Source of the DNA: Enterococcus gilvus ATCC BAA-350
GTDB taxonomy: Bacteria > Bacillota > Bacilli > Lactobacillales > Enterococcaceae
Reading direction: 5' to 3'
Length of the DNA stretch: 64,000 nucleotides
NCBI RefSeq assembly: GCF_000407545.1
Contig: NZ_ASWH01000001.1
Coordinates: forward strand, 1,255,501-1,319,500
This document shows positions 8,801-18,828 of this stretch, piece by piece (position 1 is the first letter of the stretch; every line of letters begins with the position of its first letter). A program made the position numbers and the translations under genes. The notes beneath the pieces were generated by a model that saw only the letters and a program-made list of their open reading frames with translations, searched no databases and was not told the origin of the DNA.

Positions 8801-10255
8801 ATGAATTATAAAAATGTAGTAAAAGAAATTGTTTCTGCTGTTGGAGGAAAAGAGAATATTTCTCAAGCAACCCATTGTGTGACTCGCTTGCGTTTGACCT
8901 TGAAAGAAGATACATATGATTTAGCCAAATTGGAGAATATCGATGGCGCAAAAGGAGTATTCTATAACAAAGGACAATTGCAGATCGTTTTTGGTACTGG
9001 TGTTGTTGAACGGGTTTATGAGGCCTTTATTACTGAAATAGAAATTGATAATAATCAGATTTATGAGGATTTGAACAAAGAAATGACTTGGAAGGACAAA
9101 CTGACGGAGTTCTTCAAAGCTTTCTCTGATATTTTCGTCGCATTGATACCTGCCATTGTGGGTTGTGCCATGCTGCTGGGTTTACGGTCATTATTTATTA
9201 CAACCGGACTATTTGGGTTAGAAGGCAGTTTGGCCGACAATTACAAATGGGCAGCCGATACAGCTAGCTTTTTGAATATTATCGCAACGGGGTTGAATTT
9301 TCTGCCTGTTTTTGTGGCCTACTCAGCAACCAAGCGTTTTGGTGGGAATCCGGTATTCGGTATTATTCTAGGATTGATTTTGGTTCATCCAGATTTAGGA
9401 AATCGTTTTGAGTACATGCAGGGTACTATACAGGATGCTCAATATTGGAGTCTATTCGGATTGAGTATTCCGCAAGTTGCTTTCCAAGGTGGTATTTTCC
9501 CAGCAATCCTGACTTCCTTCTTTATGGCGAAATTTGAAAAGTTTGTAACTAAATATACACCTAAAATGCTGACTTTCATTGTTGTTCCAGCGGTAACGAT
9601 CTTAGTATCAGCATTGTCACTGTTCTTGGTGTTTGGTCCTTTAGGAGATTTAGTTGCTTCTGGGATCGGAACAATAGCGGATTTCTTGTATGTTAAAGCA
9701 GGTGTCTTCGGGGCTGGAATTTTTGCGGCTTTACTACAGCCATTGGTTATCACAGGAACGCATCATATGATCGGCTCTATCGAAGCACAATTATTAGCAC
9801 AAACTGGATTCAACTATATCCAACCTTTATGGGCCGTTTCAATTATCGCTCAAGGAGGTGCAGCAATGGGGATGTTCTTCTTAGCGAAAAAAGGTTCCAA
9901 ACGTCGTGAGATTTCTTTCTCTAGTTTTATTCCGACGCTTGTGGGTGTTAGTGAACCGGCGATTTTTGCGGTCAACTTGAAGGATTCGCTGATTCCTTTT
10001 ATTACGGGAGTGCTAGGTGCTGGAATTGGAGGAGCTTACATGAAAATCTTTGATGTAAAAGCGTTAGGTTTTGGTTTGACCGGAATCCCAGGGATAACGA
10101 TCGTCAATCCGCCGGTAGTGATTCACTATATTTTCGGATGTCTACTATCCTTCTTACTGCCTATCGTATTCCTATTTGTATACAACAAGGTCAAAGGTGT
10201 GGCAGGTGCGGAAATTCAGACAAGTGATAGTATAAAGGAAGTGAAGGCGTCGTGA
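8801..10255 (+). CDS. scrA: sucrose-type PTS permease EIIBC
   Basis: A 484-residue PTS transporter that imports and phosphorylates a glucoside, most likely sucrose or a short fructan. The EIIB domain (residues 1-80) has the phospho-Cys at residue 26 (THCVTRLR). The EIIC domain follows (about 105-470) with about ten membrane segments and the conserved GTHH and SEPAIF motifs. There is no EIIA domain, so a shared EIIA(Glc)-type protein from elsewhere is needed. The ATG at 8801 is chosen because GGAGGAG precedes it; an upstream in-frame start would run through the operator. The stop overlaps the GH32 gene. Substrate is inferred from the GH32 partner. Confidence 0.82.
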   Translation: MNYKNVVKEIVSAVGGKENISQATHCVTRLRLTLKEDTYDLAKLENIDGAKGVFYNKGQLQIVFGTGVVERVYEAFITEIEIDNNQIYEDLNKEMTWKDKLTEFFKAFSDIFVALIPAIVGCAMLLGLRSLFITTGLFGLEGSLADNYKWAADTASFLNIIATGLNFLPVFVAYSATKRFGGNPVFGIILGLILVHPDLGNRFEYMQGTIQDAQYWSLFGLSIPQVAFQGGIFPAILTSFFMAKFEKFVTKYTPKMLTFIVVPAVTILVSALSLFLVFGPLGDLVASGIGTIADFLYVKAGVFGAGIFAALLQPLVITGTHHMIGSIEAQLLAQTGFNYIQPLWAVSIIAQGGAAMGMFFLAKKGSKRREISFSSFIPTLVGVSEPAIFAVNLKDSLIPFITGVLGAGIGGAYMKIFDVKALGFGLTGIPGITIVNPPVVIHYIFGCLLSFLLPIVFLFVYNKVKGVAGAEIQTSDSIKEVKAS

Positions 10256-11679
10256 AAACAGGAGTAATAGAAAATCATAAAACCAATGTTTATACGAAAG
10301 AAAAACAAGCACAGTTAGAAGAACTTACCAAAGTAGTCGCCCAAAGCAGCTACTTGCCAGAATTACACATTTACCCAAAAGCTGGATTAATGAATGATCC
10401 AAATGGACTGGCTTATTTTAATCAAAAATATTATGTCTTCTTCCAATGGTATCCCTTCGCCCCGGTTCATGGACTGAAGCATTGGGGAAAAACGACCTCC
10501 AAAGATTTGATTCATTGGTCGGAACAAGAACCGGCTTTGATTCCTGATCGACACTATGAAAAAAATGGCTGCTATTCGGGGAACGCTTTTGAATACGAAG
10601 ACAAATTGTATTTATTCTATACGGCAAATTTCAAAACACCAGCGGGAAAAATTCCAAAGCAGGCACTAGCGATCATGGACAAGGATGAGAAAATCATAAA
10701 AGTTGAAAAGCTAATCATTGATTCTGGAGTCGAAGGATTATCGGGAGAGTTGCGTGACCCATATGTTTTTTCTAGAAATGGTTTGTTTTACATGCTTCTC
10801 GGCGGTAGTAAATTCGAAGGAGATGAACACCCAGGTTTCGGAGAAGAGGGCGTGCTATTACTTTATAAAAGTGAGAATTTGTTGGATTGGAACTATCAAG
10901 GGTTGATTGATTTACCGATTGATACAGGTTATATGCTGGAATGTCCAAGTCTGATTGAAGTTGATGGAAAAGAAGTTTTATTTTTATCTCCTATGGGAAT
11001 GGCTTCAGATGAGACACGATTAAATAATCGGTTTGCAACGGTCTATCTAGTCGGTGAATTGGATCTGGAGGAACGAATATTCAAGACGGATCAATGGGAT
11101 GAAATGGATGCCGGGTTCGATTTTTACGCTCCGCAGGCATTTTATAAAGAAAAGCAACCTCTGATGATGGCGTGGTTTGGTTGCGGTGAACCGGAGTATC
11201 CAGTGGATGAGCAATGGCAGCATGGGTTAACCTTCACTCAAAAATTACATTTAAAGCATGGAAAACTTTTACGTTTTCCAGTAGATGAAATTCTTGGAGC
11301 CTTTTCTGAAGGTGAAAATGTAACTACTAAGAGCATTATGCCGAATACTTCAACCTATCATTTGCAATTAACAGACGGATTTGATTTTCGAGTGGGTTCA
11401 AAGGAGGACTACTGGTCCTTCACGTATGACACTGACAAAGAAGAAGCATGTATTTCCAGAGAAGGATTGGATCAAATAATCGATGAGACATTTGGATTTG
11501 AAAGAAAAGCCAAAGTTAAACACTTAACGGTCGTCGATGTTTTTGTTGATAACTCATTTGTGGAGATTTATTTAAATGAAGGAGAAATAGTCTTTTCTTT
11601 CAGAGTATTCCAGCAAATCACAGGAACAATTTATTCCACCGCTCATATATTAGTGGGGACGTTGAATAAAAAAAAGTGA
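10252..11679 (+). CDS. GH32 sucrose-6-phosphate hydrolase / beta-fructofuranosidase
   Basis: A 475-residue cytoplasmic glycoside hydrolase family 32 enzyme that would split sucrose-6-phosphate, or a phosphorylated fructo-oligosaccharide, delivered by the coupled EIIBC. The nucleophile is Asp49 in LMNDPNG, the RDP motif is in ELRDPY, and the acid/base Glu230 is in MLECPS. The five-blade propeller is followed by a C-terminal beta-sandwich (about residues 340-475). There is no signal peptide. It starts at GTG overlapping the EIIBC stop. It could act on inulin-type oligosaccharides instead of sucrose. Confidence 0.85.
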   Translation: MKTGVIENHKTNVYTKEKQAQLEELTKVVAQSSYLPELHIYPKAGLMNDPNGLAYFNQKYYVFFQWYPFAPVHGLKHWGKTTSKDLIHWSEQEPALIPDRHYEKNGCYSGNAFEYEDKLYLFYTANFKTPAGKIPKQALAIMDKDEKIIKVEKLIIDSGVEGLSGELRDPYVFSRNGLFYMLLGGSKFEGDEHPGFGEEGVLLLYKSENLLDWNYQGLIDLPIDTGYMLECPSLIEVDGKEVLFLSPMGMASDETRLNNRFATVYLVGELDLEERIFKTDQWDEMDAGFDFYAPQAFYKEKQPLMMAWFGCGEPEYPVDEQWQHGLTFTQKLHLKHGKLLRFPVDEILGAFSEGENVTTKSIMPNTSTYHLQLTDGFDFRVGSKEDYWSFTYDTDKEEACISREGLDQIIDETFGFERKAKVKHLTVVDVFVDNSFVEIYLNEGEIVFSFRVFQQITGTIYSTAHILVGTLNKKK

Positions 11680-11726
11680 ACGACTGATGTTTGGGAAATG
11701 GAAAAGATACCCTTCTTTAGAAATTC

Positions 11727-11738
11727 GGGTGGTACCAC
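11727..11738 (+). other. T-box-like conserved motif without a target gene
   Basis: GGGTGGTACCAC, the hallmark antiterminator-bulge sequence of T-box riboswitches, preceded by TTTAGAAATTC as in many T-boxes. It lies only 48 bases after the GH32 stop, so there is no room for a full Stem I, and no aminoacyl-tRNA synthetase or amino-acid gene follows. Best read as a scar of a former T-box, or chance. Confidence 0.3.
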
Positions 11739-11789
11739 AGTAAACGGGTAAAAAAATTTACTTTTTTAAAAGAGATAAAATAAAAAAAA

Positions 11790-11832
11790 GAAGATGATCG
11801 ATGCTTAGTAACGATCGTCTTCATTTTTTTTG
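11790..11832 (+). terminator. strong terminator after the sucrose cassette
   Basis: GAAGATGATCG (11790-11800) pairs with CGATCGTCTTC (11812-11822) with one G-T pair, then a T run. It ends the EIIBC-GH32 transcript. Confidence 0.82.
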
Positions 11833-12555
11833 ACCCAGAAGAGTGTTTTACTTACTATTTTTTTCTTTTCTTCTTACTTCATAATTCGGTCGATATTCGT
11901 GGCAAAGAGTGTGACTGTATCTTGAAACATCATGACTTCAACCAAAAGCAAGGTCATCAATATTTGTGTTATGCCCATCGGTATCGAAGACCAGATGATT
12001 TGGGCTCTCGAAAAGAAATGGTGATTCGCTATTACTGACAGAATCATTTTGGCTGGTGGACAGATAAACGTGACCAAGAGGAAACGATTTGATGTCGAAG
12101 ATTCGTGAGCATGTAAAAGATAACGCTATCTTTTAACGGAAAAAATGGAAGTCTCTCAACATAGTGATGAAAGCTGAATGCAGACGTTTGGCAATGCAAA
12201 AGAAGTATTTGCCTTAGATTCTACAACGATGCCCAACATCTGCATAACAGGACTTCTTTATGCAAATTGTCCAAATCCATATTGATCTTCAAAGAAAAAT
12301 CTTTTGTGCTATGATATACAGTCTCTTTGAAATCCTTGTCTCAGGTAGCATGCTCAGCAAAAGAAAGATCTCTTAAAAAGTGGGGTTTTCAAGTATTTTG
12401 ATATCTTTTAAAGAATCTCGACAGCCTATTAACTTTATGGAAAAGCTTGTTATCTATGTCTAATATTCAATATCTATATTGTTGCATAGAGGTTTCCTGA
12501 ACCACTATTAGAAAATATAAATAGGAAAAATATTTACCAATCTTTAAATAGCCGA
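11833..12555. other. decayed non-coding stretch
   Basis: About 720 bases with stops in all frames. One short in-frame piece around 12189-12228 reads KEVFALDSTTMP; the FALDSTT part resembles the first catalytic-Asp region of IS4-type transposases, but nothing else around it supports this. I see no promoter, RNA gene or repeat. It most likely is degenerate DNA left by past insertions between the two sugar cassettes. Confidence 0.4.
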
Positions 12556-13374
12556 CTATTTATTCTGTTTCCGATATTCTCTAGGTGAAAGACCTTCTTT
12601 TGCTTTGAATAGTTTAGAAAAATTTTGAGCATCTTCTATACCAACTGATTGTGAAACGACATTAATGGGATAGTCACTTTGAACTAATAGCTCTTTAGCT
12701 TTATTTAACCTTAGCGTAGTTAAGTACTCTTTTGGACTCAAATTGAAATAATCTTTGAATATCCTATGGAGATAAGATCGATCAATATTTAGTGATTCTG
12801 CGATTTCATTGATTCTCAAATTATCTTCTAAATTGTTTCGCATAAGCTGCAATGCTTTAGTCAAAAGTACATTTTTCGTGGGAGCTATCTTTCCTTTCTC
12901 AACCGGGTATCTTTCACTTAGGTAGAAAAAGATTTCCAACAATTTAGCGTTCAGCAATAGATCATTGTGCTCTGAGATAAGGGATATTTCAAATATTTCG
13001 CTGATTTTATCTTTAATAATATCCCCGCCATCGTAAATTGAAAAAATAGGATGATAGCTATTGATAGCAGTTCTCTCCAGATAGCTTTTCACAAGATCTC
13101 CGCGAAAACCAATCGAGTAGTACGTCCAAGGATTATCTTTACTGGCTTGATAGGAGACGATATTATCTGGTTTGATGAAGAAAAAATCTCCTTTTTTTAG
13201 GCTGTAATGGCGACCTTCACTTGAAAAACAACCCTCGCCTGAATAGACATAATGCAACATATAGCCACTTCTAGTAGTAGGGCCATACTTGTGGGAAGGG
13301 AGCGTTTCATCATATCCTACCGTGTATAAATAGATTTGGTCATTAAAATTATGGTTATTAAAAAAGAGTCGCAT
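12556..13374 (-). CDS. AraC-family regulator of the raffinose-type cassette
   Basis: A 272-residue transcription factor. The N-terminal half is a cupin-like sugar-sensing domain (YVYSGEGCF...KKGDFFFIKP). The C-terminal 100 residues hold two helix-turn-helix units (INEIAESLNIDRSYLHRIF and INVVSQSVGIEDAQNFSKLF). The ATG at 13374 is preceded by GGAGGT, so the in-frame TTG 12 bases upstream is rejected as start. The gene is divergent from the EIIBC-GH32-GH36 operon and most likely activates it in response to an alpha-galactoside, in the manner of MsmR/RafR proteins. Confidence 0.82.
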   Translation of the reverse strand: MRLFFNNHNFNDQIYLYTVGYDETLPSHKYGPTTRSGYMLHYVYSGEGCFSSEGRHYSLKKGDFFFIKPDNIVSYQASKDNPWTYYSIGFRGDLVKSYLERTAINSYHPIFSIYDGGDIIKDKISEIFEISLISEHNDLLLNAKLLEIFFYLSERYPVEKGKIAPTKNVLLTKALQLMRNNLEDNLRINEIAESLNIDRSYLHRIFKDYFNLSPKEYLTTLRLNKAKELLVQSDYPINVVSQSVGIEDAQNFSKLFKAKEGLSPREYRKQNK

Positions 13375-13490
13375 ATTGACCTCCAATCATTGGTTCTAAA
13401 CAATTTGATATTTTATGTCTACATTATACCATGTTTTGTCTTGATTGATTTCGCTAAAATAAGGGTAACTTAACTCGGGAGGGAATTAAA

Positions 13491-14999
13491 ATGGAAAAAA
13501 AGTACGAGGATATTGTCAAAGAACTTATTCATTATGTTGGTGGAGAAGAAAACATTCAAACAGTGACACACTGTGCAACGAGATTAAGACTAGTATTACT
13601 AGATAATGACAAGATAGAAATGTCAAATGTTGAAAATCTCAGACTTGCTAAAGGAGCATTTGTTGCGGGTGATCAACTTCAAATTGTTTTTGGAGCTGGA
13701 CTTGTGAACAGTATTTATCAAGAAGTAGTTGAATTTTTAGGTATGAGTAATACAGAAGTAAAAACTAATGTAAAAGCAAGTTCAAAAACAAAACAAAATC
13801 CGTTACAAAAGTTTATTAAATCAATTTCAGATGTGTTTATTGAAATTATGCCATCTATTTTAGCTGCGGCTTTGTTGATGGGATTAACTTCACTATTATC
13901 TACAAAAGGATTATTTGGTAGTGAGTCTATTGTAGAAATGGTTCCAGCTATCTCGGGCATTAACAGGATGGTTTCCATTGCTTCTTCAGGGATTTTTGCT
14001 TTACTACCAATGATAGTAGCTTACTCTGCTACTAAAAGATTTGGCGGACGTCCCGCATTAGGTTTGGCTATTGGAGCCATTATGATTCATCCGAATCTAG
14101 CTGATGCTTTCGGCGTTGCTGGGGGAAGTTCATCTCCAGAGGTCGTGAATGTATTTGGTTTGAGCATTGAGCTAGTTGGTTTTCAAGGCGGGATTATCAT
14201 TGCTTTAATGATTGGCTACATCGTTGCAAAATTAGATGAGCTATTTAATAAAGTTTTACCCGATATCATAAAATTCGTATTATCGCCCATGTTAACGATC
14301 CTTATTTCTTCTTTGCTGTTGTTTACAATTATTGGACCATTCGGAAGAGAATTAGGCAATGGCTTGACGAATGGTTTACTTTGGATGACTGAGCATTTAG
14401 GAATTTTAGGATTTATGATCTTTGCTGGGGTACAACAAATTATCGTTATTACAGGGCTGCACCATACATTCGGTGCAATCGAAAGTCAGTTGGTTGCGAA
14501 TACAGGTAGAGACTTTTTGAATCCTTTAATGTCCGTAGCACTAGTGGCTCAAGGTGGAGCAGTCTTAGGCTATATGCTTTTGCATAGAAAAAATAAAAAA
14601 ATCCGTGAAATTTCAATTTCTGCATTTACCTCAGTACTGTTCGGTATCTCTGAGCCCGCATTGTTTGGTGTAACTGTAAAATATAAATTCCCGTTGATTG
14701 CCGGATGTATCGCTGGGGCTATCAGTGGAGGATACGTTTTTCTCAGTAAGTTAACAGCAGTTGGCTATGGCACAACTGGCTTGCCAGGATTTACTATTGT
14801 GGATCCGGCCAACAATGGTTATCTCCATTTCGTCGTTGCTCATTTGATTGCAGTGATTGGTGGTATTACCTTAACATACGCATTTGGCAAAGTGTATGAG
14901 AGAAAAAATACAGATGAAAAAGATATAATTTTAGAAGAAAATGTTGCATCAATGATCGAGAAAGAGGCTGAAAAAGAGTTGTCAGTATTTGAGGACTAG
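13491..14999 (+). CDS. PTS permease EIIBC for a sucrose- or raffinose-like sugar
   Basis: A 502-residue EIIBC. The EIIB phospho-Cys is residue 28 (THCATRLR). EIIC spans about residues 105-475 with LHHTFGAIESQL and SEPALFG motifs. No EIIA domain is present. It is a paralogue of the EIIBC at 8801 and heads an operon with GH32 and GH36 genes. That company suggests the sugar is raffinose or a related galactosyl-sucrose, taken up with phosphorylation, or sucrose released from it. A GGGAGGG site precedes the ATG. The stop is one base before the next start. Confidence 0.78.
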   Translation: MEKKYEDIVKELIHYVGGEENIQTVTHCATRLRLVLLDNDKIEMSNVENLRLAKGAFVAGDQLQIVFGAGLVNSIYQEVVEFLGMSNTEVKTNVKASSKTKQNPLQKFIKSISDVFIEIMPSILAAALLMGLTSLLSTKGLFGSESIVEMVPAISGINRMVSIASSGIFALLPMIVAYSATKRFGGRPALGLAIGAIMIHPNLADAFGVAGGSSSPEVVNVFGLSIELVGFQGGIIIALMIGYIVAKLDELFNKVLPDIIKFVLSPMLTILISSLLLFTIIGPFGRELGNGLTNGLLWMTEHLGILGFMIFAGVQQIIVITGLHHTFGAIESQLVANTGRDFLNPLMSVALVAQGGAVLGYMLLHRKNKKIREISISAFTSVLFGISEPALFGVTVKYKFPLIAGCIAGAISGGYVFLSKLTAVGYGTTGLPGFTIVDPANNGYLHFVVAHLIAVIGGITLTYAFGKVYERKNTDEKDIILEENVASMIEKEAEKELSVFED

Positions 15000-15000
15000 G

Positions 15001-16509
15001 ATGATGGAAGAGGTAACAGAGAAGTATTTTAAGTATGAACAAATACCGATTGAAATAAAAGAAGAAATGAAAGAAAAAGTAAGCAGAAGCCCTTTTAGAC
15101 AAAGCTTTCATGTGGAAGCCCCCTCTGGTTACTTAAATGATCCAAACGGCTTTAGTTTCTACAATGGAAAGATTCATTTGTTTTATCAATGGACTCCTTT
15201 TAAATATTCTGAAGCGAATATTTGGTATCAAGGTTGGCACCATCTAGTTTCGGAAGATTTGATTTGTTGGGAGTCACTGGGACCTGGAGTTGAACCGGAT
15301 ACGGATTATGAGACTCACGGATCTTATTCTGGTAGTGGACTTTCTGTGGACGGTGAATTATTACTTTTTTACACAGGAAACACTCGAAACGAGCTTTCAC
15401 AAAGAATTCCTTATCAAATAATTGCCACGTTGGATACGGAAGGAAAAATCACTAAGCGGGATTTTCCAGAAATTACTGGAGTGCCGGATGGATATACGGA
15501 TCATTTCAGAGACCCAAAGATTTGGCAGACGGACACCGGAGACTTTTATGCGTTGATTGGGATTCAAAGACAAAATAAAACAGGTGCTGCATTAATGGTT
15601 CATTCTTCAAATACTTATAATTGGGAAATACTTAGCGAAGTAAAAACTAATCTGATCGAGTTTGGATATATGTGGGAGTGCCCAGATTATTTTGAATTAG
15701 AGGGACAAGGTATCTTCATTTTCTCACCTCAGGGTTTAACGCCAGAGGGACCAAACTATCAGAATATCTATCAAACAGGTTATCTGATTGGAGATAAGTT
15801 AAGTAAGGATAATCTATATCTGAATGAAAAGTCATCATTTAAAGAACTAGACCAAGGGTTTGACTTTTACGCTCCTCAATCAACACAGCTGCCTGATGGT
15901 CGAAGAATAGTAATCGGCTGGATGGGCTTGCCAGAAAGTGTTTATCCAACAGAAAATTTTGGTTATTGCGGCTGTTTGACTATGCCTCGAGAATTAACAT
16001 TAGTCGATGGAGACCTAATCCAAAAACCGATTGAAGAAATTAAAAATTACAGAAAAAATCAAAAGGAATTCTCTCAAGCTGACTTATCATCTGGGATTGA
16101 AACCGAAGCAGCTTTTGAATTAATGATTCAAACGAATAATTCTTCTAATAGTGATTTTGTATTAGATTTATGCTGCAACAAAGAGTATACCGAATATACT
16201 CGCATCGAATACATCTCAGATAAAAAAGAATTGTGGCTAGATCGTAAATTCTCTGGAACGCCGTTTGCAACAGAGTTTGGGACACGAAGACTACTTGCGG
16301 AAGATTTAGGAGAAGAAATCCACTTGGATATTTTTATTGATACTAGTTCGATTGAAATATTTATAGATCATGGTAAGACTGTCGCTTCTTCACGTATCTT
16401 TCCTACAACAGATTCACGGCATGTATTTTTTGTTGGGAAAGAGGAGACTCTTTGTAAAATCGATTATTGGAATATAGATGTTAAGGAGAATAGATATGCA
16501 GTTAATTGA
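15001..16509 (+). CDS. GH32 beta-fructosidase
   Basis: A 502-residue family-32 glycoside hydrolase. The nucleophile is Asp47 in YLNDPNG, RDP lies in FRDPKI, and the acid/base Glu226 is in MWECPD. There is no signal peptide, so it acts on imported sugar. Start ATG 15001 has GAGGA at 14991-14995; the upstream in-frame TTG would lie inside the permease stop region. Being between a PTS permease and an alpha-galactosidase, it probably removes the fructose unit of raffinose-type sugars or of sucrose-6-phosphate. It overlaps the next gene by 14 bases. Confidence 0.84.
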   Translation: MMEEVTEKYFKYEQIPIEIKEEMKEKVSRSPFRQSFHVEAPSGYLNDPNGFSFYNGKIHLFYQWTPFKYSEANIWYQGWHHLVSEDLICWESLGPGVEPDTDYETHGSYSGSGLSVDGELLLFYTGNTRNELSQRIPYQIIATLDTEGKITKRDFPEITGVPDGYTDHFRDPKIWQTDTGDFYALIGIQRQNKTGAALMVHSSNTYNWEILSEVKTNLIEFGYMWECPDYFELEGQGIFIFSPQGLTPEGPNYQNIYQTGYLIGDKLSKDNLYLNEKSSFKELDQGFDFYAPQSTQLPDGRRIVIGWMGLPESVYPTENFGYCGCLTMPRELTLVDGDLIQKPIEEIKNYRKNQKEFSQADLSSGIETEAAFELMIQTNNSSNSDFVLDLCCNKEYTEYTRIEYISDKKELWLDRKFSGTPFATEFGTRRLLAEDLGEEIHLDIFIDTSSIEIFIDHGKTVASSRIFPTTDSRHVFFVGKEETLCKIDYWNIDVKENRYAVN

Positions 16510-18694
16510 GTTTGACGAACAGGAAAAAGTGTTCCATTTAAAAAACGGGATGGTCAGCTATGTATTTTGTATTGAGGAGTTTGGCGTATTGAGCCATCTC
16601 TATTATGGAAAATATATTGATCGATATCGTGGTGGACGAAGTTATCCGAGATTTGAACGTTCTTTTTCAACGAACTTCGCTGAATGCAACGATCGTTATT
16701 ATTCTAGGGATACTATTCCTCACGAGTTTCCAGGTATCGGAAATGGTGATTTTAGAGTTCCAGCGGTGGAAGTCTTTCAAGAAAATGGCAGCTCTGTGAC
16801 TAATTTTGTTTATAAGAGCCATAAGATTTATTCCGGTAAATCACTCCTAAAGGGATTACCTGCGACTTATGTAAAGGAAAAGACAGAAGCGGAATCCTTG
16901 GATGTTGTATTAGTCGATCAATTAACTGAACTTGAAATTGTATTAAATTATACGATTTATAAAGAACGGGCGGTTATTACTAGATCGGCTAGAATAATCA
17001 ACAAAGGTAAGACGTCGGTTCGTTTAACAAAATTTTCAAGTGCAAGTTTGGATATCCCTTATGAAAAGCTTGATATGATTGATTTAAATGGCTCTTGGGG
17101 ACGGGAACGTACAATTACTCGTCAACCTGTATCACCTGGAATAAAAATCTTTGATAGTAAAAGAGGAACTAGCAGTCACCAACAAAATCCTTTTGTTGCT
17201 TTAGCATCTCCCGAGGCAACGGAAGAAACGGGTAATGTATATGGATTTTCACTCATTTATAGTGGAAACCATGAAGAAGTCATTGAACAAGATCAATATG
17301 GACAAATTCGAGTATGTTTAGGGATTAACCCTTATCACTTCAATTGGGAGCTTGATCCAGGAAAAGAGTTTCAGTCTCCCGAAGCGGTACTTGTTTATTC
17401 TGATCAAGGTTTAAATAAGTTTAGTCAGACCTTCCATGATTTGTATCGCGAAAGATTGGCTAGAGGTGAACATCAATATGCGGAACGACCAGTTTTAATC
17501 AATAATTGGGAAGCGACTTACTTTAATTTTGATGACAAAAAAATCAAGGATATCATTGATCAATCAGCGCAATTAGGTATAGAGTTATTTGTTTTGGATG
17601 ATGGATGGTTTGGTTCTCGTTCGGATGATAAAAGAGCCTTGGGTGATTGGGTAGAAAATCGTGATAAACTGGCTGGTGGCTTAAAAGGTTTAAGTGATTA
17701 TGCACATGGCAAAGGATTAAAATTTGGTCTTTGGTTTGAGCCTGAAATGATTTCTGAAGAAAGTCGATTGTTCGAAGCTCATCCAGACTGGGCATTACAA
17801 GTACCAGATAGAGAACGAACATTGAGTAGAAATCAAATGGTTTTAGATTTTAGTAGAGATGATGTTAGAGAACATATACAGAAAAAAATTTCTGATATCT
17901 TGGACAACGTAGAAATAGATTATGTTAAATGGGATATGAATCGTTATTTAACAGAAGCCTATTCAACAGGTTTATCTGAGCAATTACAAGGAGAGGTATA
18001 TCATCGTTATATACTTGGTGTATATCAAATGATGGATTACTTGACTTCAACTTATTCAAACACCCTATTTGAAGGCTGTTCAGGTGGCGGCGGACGATTT
18101 GATCCGGGAATATTACACTATATGCCGCAAAGTTGGACCAGTGATAATACAGATGCAGTTGCAAGATTAGAGATTCAATATGGGACAAGTTTGGTTTATC
18201 CTCCATCAAGTATGGGCTCTCATGTATCAGCAGTGCCAAATCATCAAACAGGAAGAATAACTAGTTTAGAAATGCGTGGTGCAGTTGCAATTTCTGGAGT
18301 TTTCGGCTATGAGTTGGACCCTGAGCAATTATCAGATGAAGAAAAGAATTTGGTCAAAGAGCAAATTCATTTTTACAAAAAATATCGTAAGCTTATCCAA
18401 TACGGTGATTTTTATCGGATTCGCAGTCCTTTTGAATCCAATGAAACAATTTGGCAATTTGTTTCAAAAGATAAAAAAGAATCATTGTTGTTTTATTTTA
18501 AAGTATTGGCTGAAGCTGCCCCTAAATTGGATATCGTTAAGTGTTTAGGTCTTCAGAATGATTATGTTTATAGTATGGATGATGCTGAACAATATTCAGG
18601 GTATGAACTTCAAAACAGCGGCTTCTATTTATTCCCATTTTTAAAAGGCGATTTCCAAAGTAAAATAGTTCATCTTAAAAAGGTGAATGAGTAG
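16496..18694 (+). CDS. GH36 alpha-galactosidase
   Basis: A 732-residue cytoplasmic alpha-galactosidase that removes alpha-1,6-galactose from raffinose, stachyose or melibiose. Family-36 motifs are clear: WEATYFNF, LDDGWFGSR, the nucleophile Asp480 in KWDMNR, the CSGGGGRFDPG loop, and the acid/base Asp550 in SWTSDNTDA. Start ATG at 16496 follows AAGGAG and overlaps the GH32 gene. Together with the GH32 enzyme it gives a complete raffinose-splitting pair. The odd point is pairing with a PTS permease; in many bacteria the partner is an ABC importer or a symporter. Confidence 0.92.
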   Translation: MQLIEFDEQEKVFHLKNGMVSYVFCIEEFGVLSHLYYGKYIDRYRGGRSYPRFERSFSTNFAECNDRYYSRDTIPHEFPGIGNGDFRVPAVEVFQENGSSVTNFVYKSHKIYSGKSLLKGLPATYVKEKTEAESLDVVLVDQLTELEIVLNYTIYKERAVITRSARIINKGKTSVRLTKFSSASLDIPYEKLDMIDLNGSWGRERTITRQPVSPGIKIFDSKRGTSSHQQNPFVALASPEATEETGNVYGFSLIYSGNHEEVIEQDQYGQIRVCLGINPYHFNWELDPGKEFQSPEAVLVYSDQGLNKFSQTFHDLYRERLARGEHQYAERPVLINNWEATYFNFDDKKIKDIIDQSAQLGIELFVLDDGWFGSRSDDKRALGDWVENRDKLAGGLKGLSDYAHGKGLKFGLWFEPEMISEESRLFEAHPDWALQVPDRERTLSRNQMVLDFSRDDVREHIQKKISDILDNVEIDYVKWDMNRYLTEAYSTGLSEQLQGEVYHRYILGVYQMMDYLTSTYSNTLFEGCSGGGGRFDPGILHYMPQSWTSDNTDAVARLEIQYGTSLVYPPSSMGSHVSAVPNHQTGRITSLEMRGAVAISGVFGYELDPEQLSDEEKNLVKEQIHFYKKYRKLIQYGDFYRIRSPFESNETIWQFVSKDKKESLLFYFKVLAEAAPKLDIVKCLGLQNDYVYSMDDAEQYSGYELQNSGFYLFPFLKGDFQSKIVHLKKVNE

Positions 18695-18725
18695 TAGATT
18701 TCAACTATTAAAACTTTTCACGATT

Positions 18726-18781
18726 AAAAACAGGTAAATTGATTGAGAATTCTCGATTAATTTCCTGTTTTCTATTCTTTT
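18726..18781 (+). terminator. terminator after the GH36 gene
   Basis: AAAACAGG (about 18727-18734) pairs with CCTGTTTT (18764-18771), with a further imperfect inner stem, then a T-rich tail. Confidence 0.65.
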
Positions 18782-18828
18782 ATTGGGTAATAAGTTCTTA
18801 TGGTATCATTAATCAATAAGGAGTCCAT

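Noticed and set aside
11680..11832. Functional T-box riboswitch
   Set aside because: Only the 3' antiterminator motif is present; there is no Stem I space and no downstream target gene.
11874..12077. 67-residue reading frame on the minus strand
   Set aside because: No ribosome site or family; it lies within decayed DNA and is best seen as chance.
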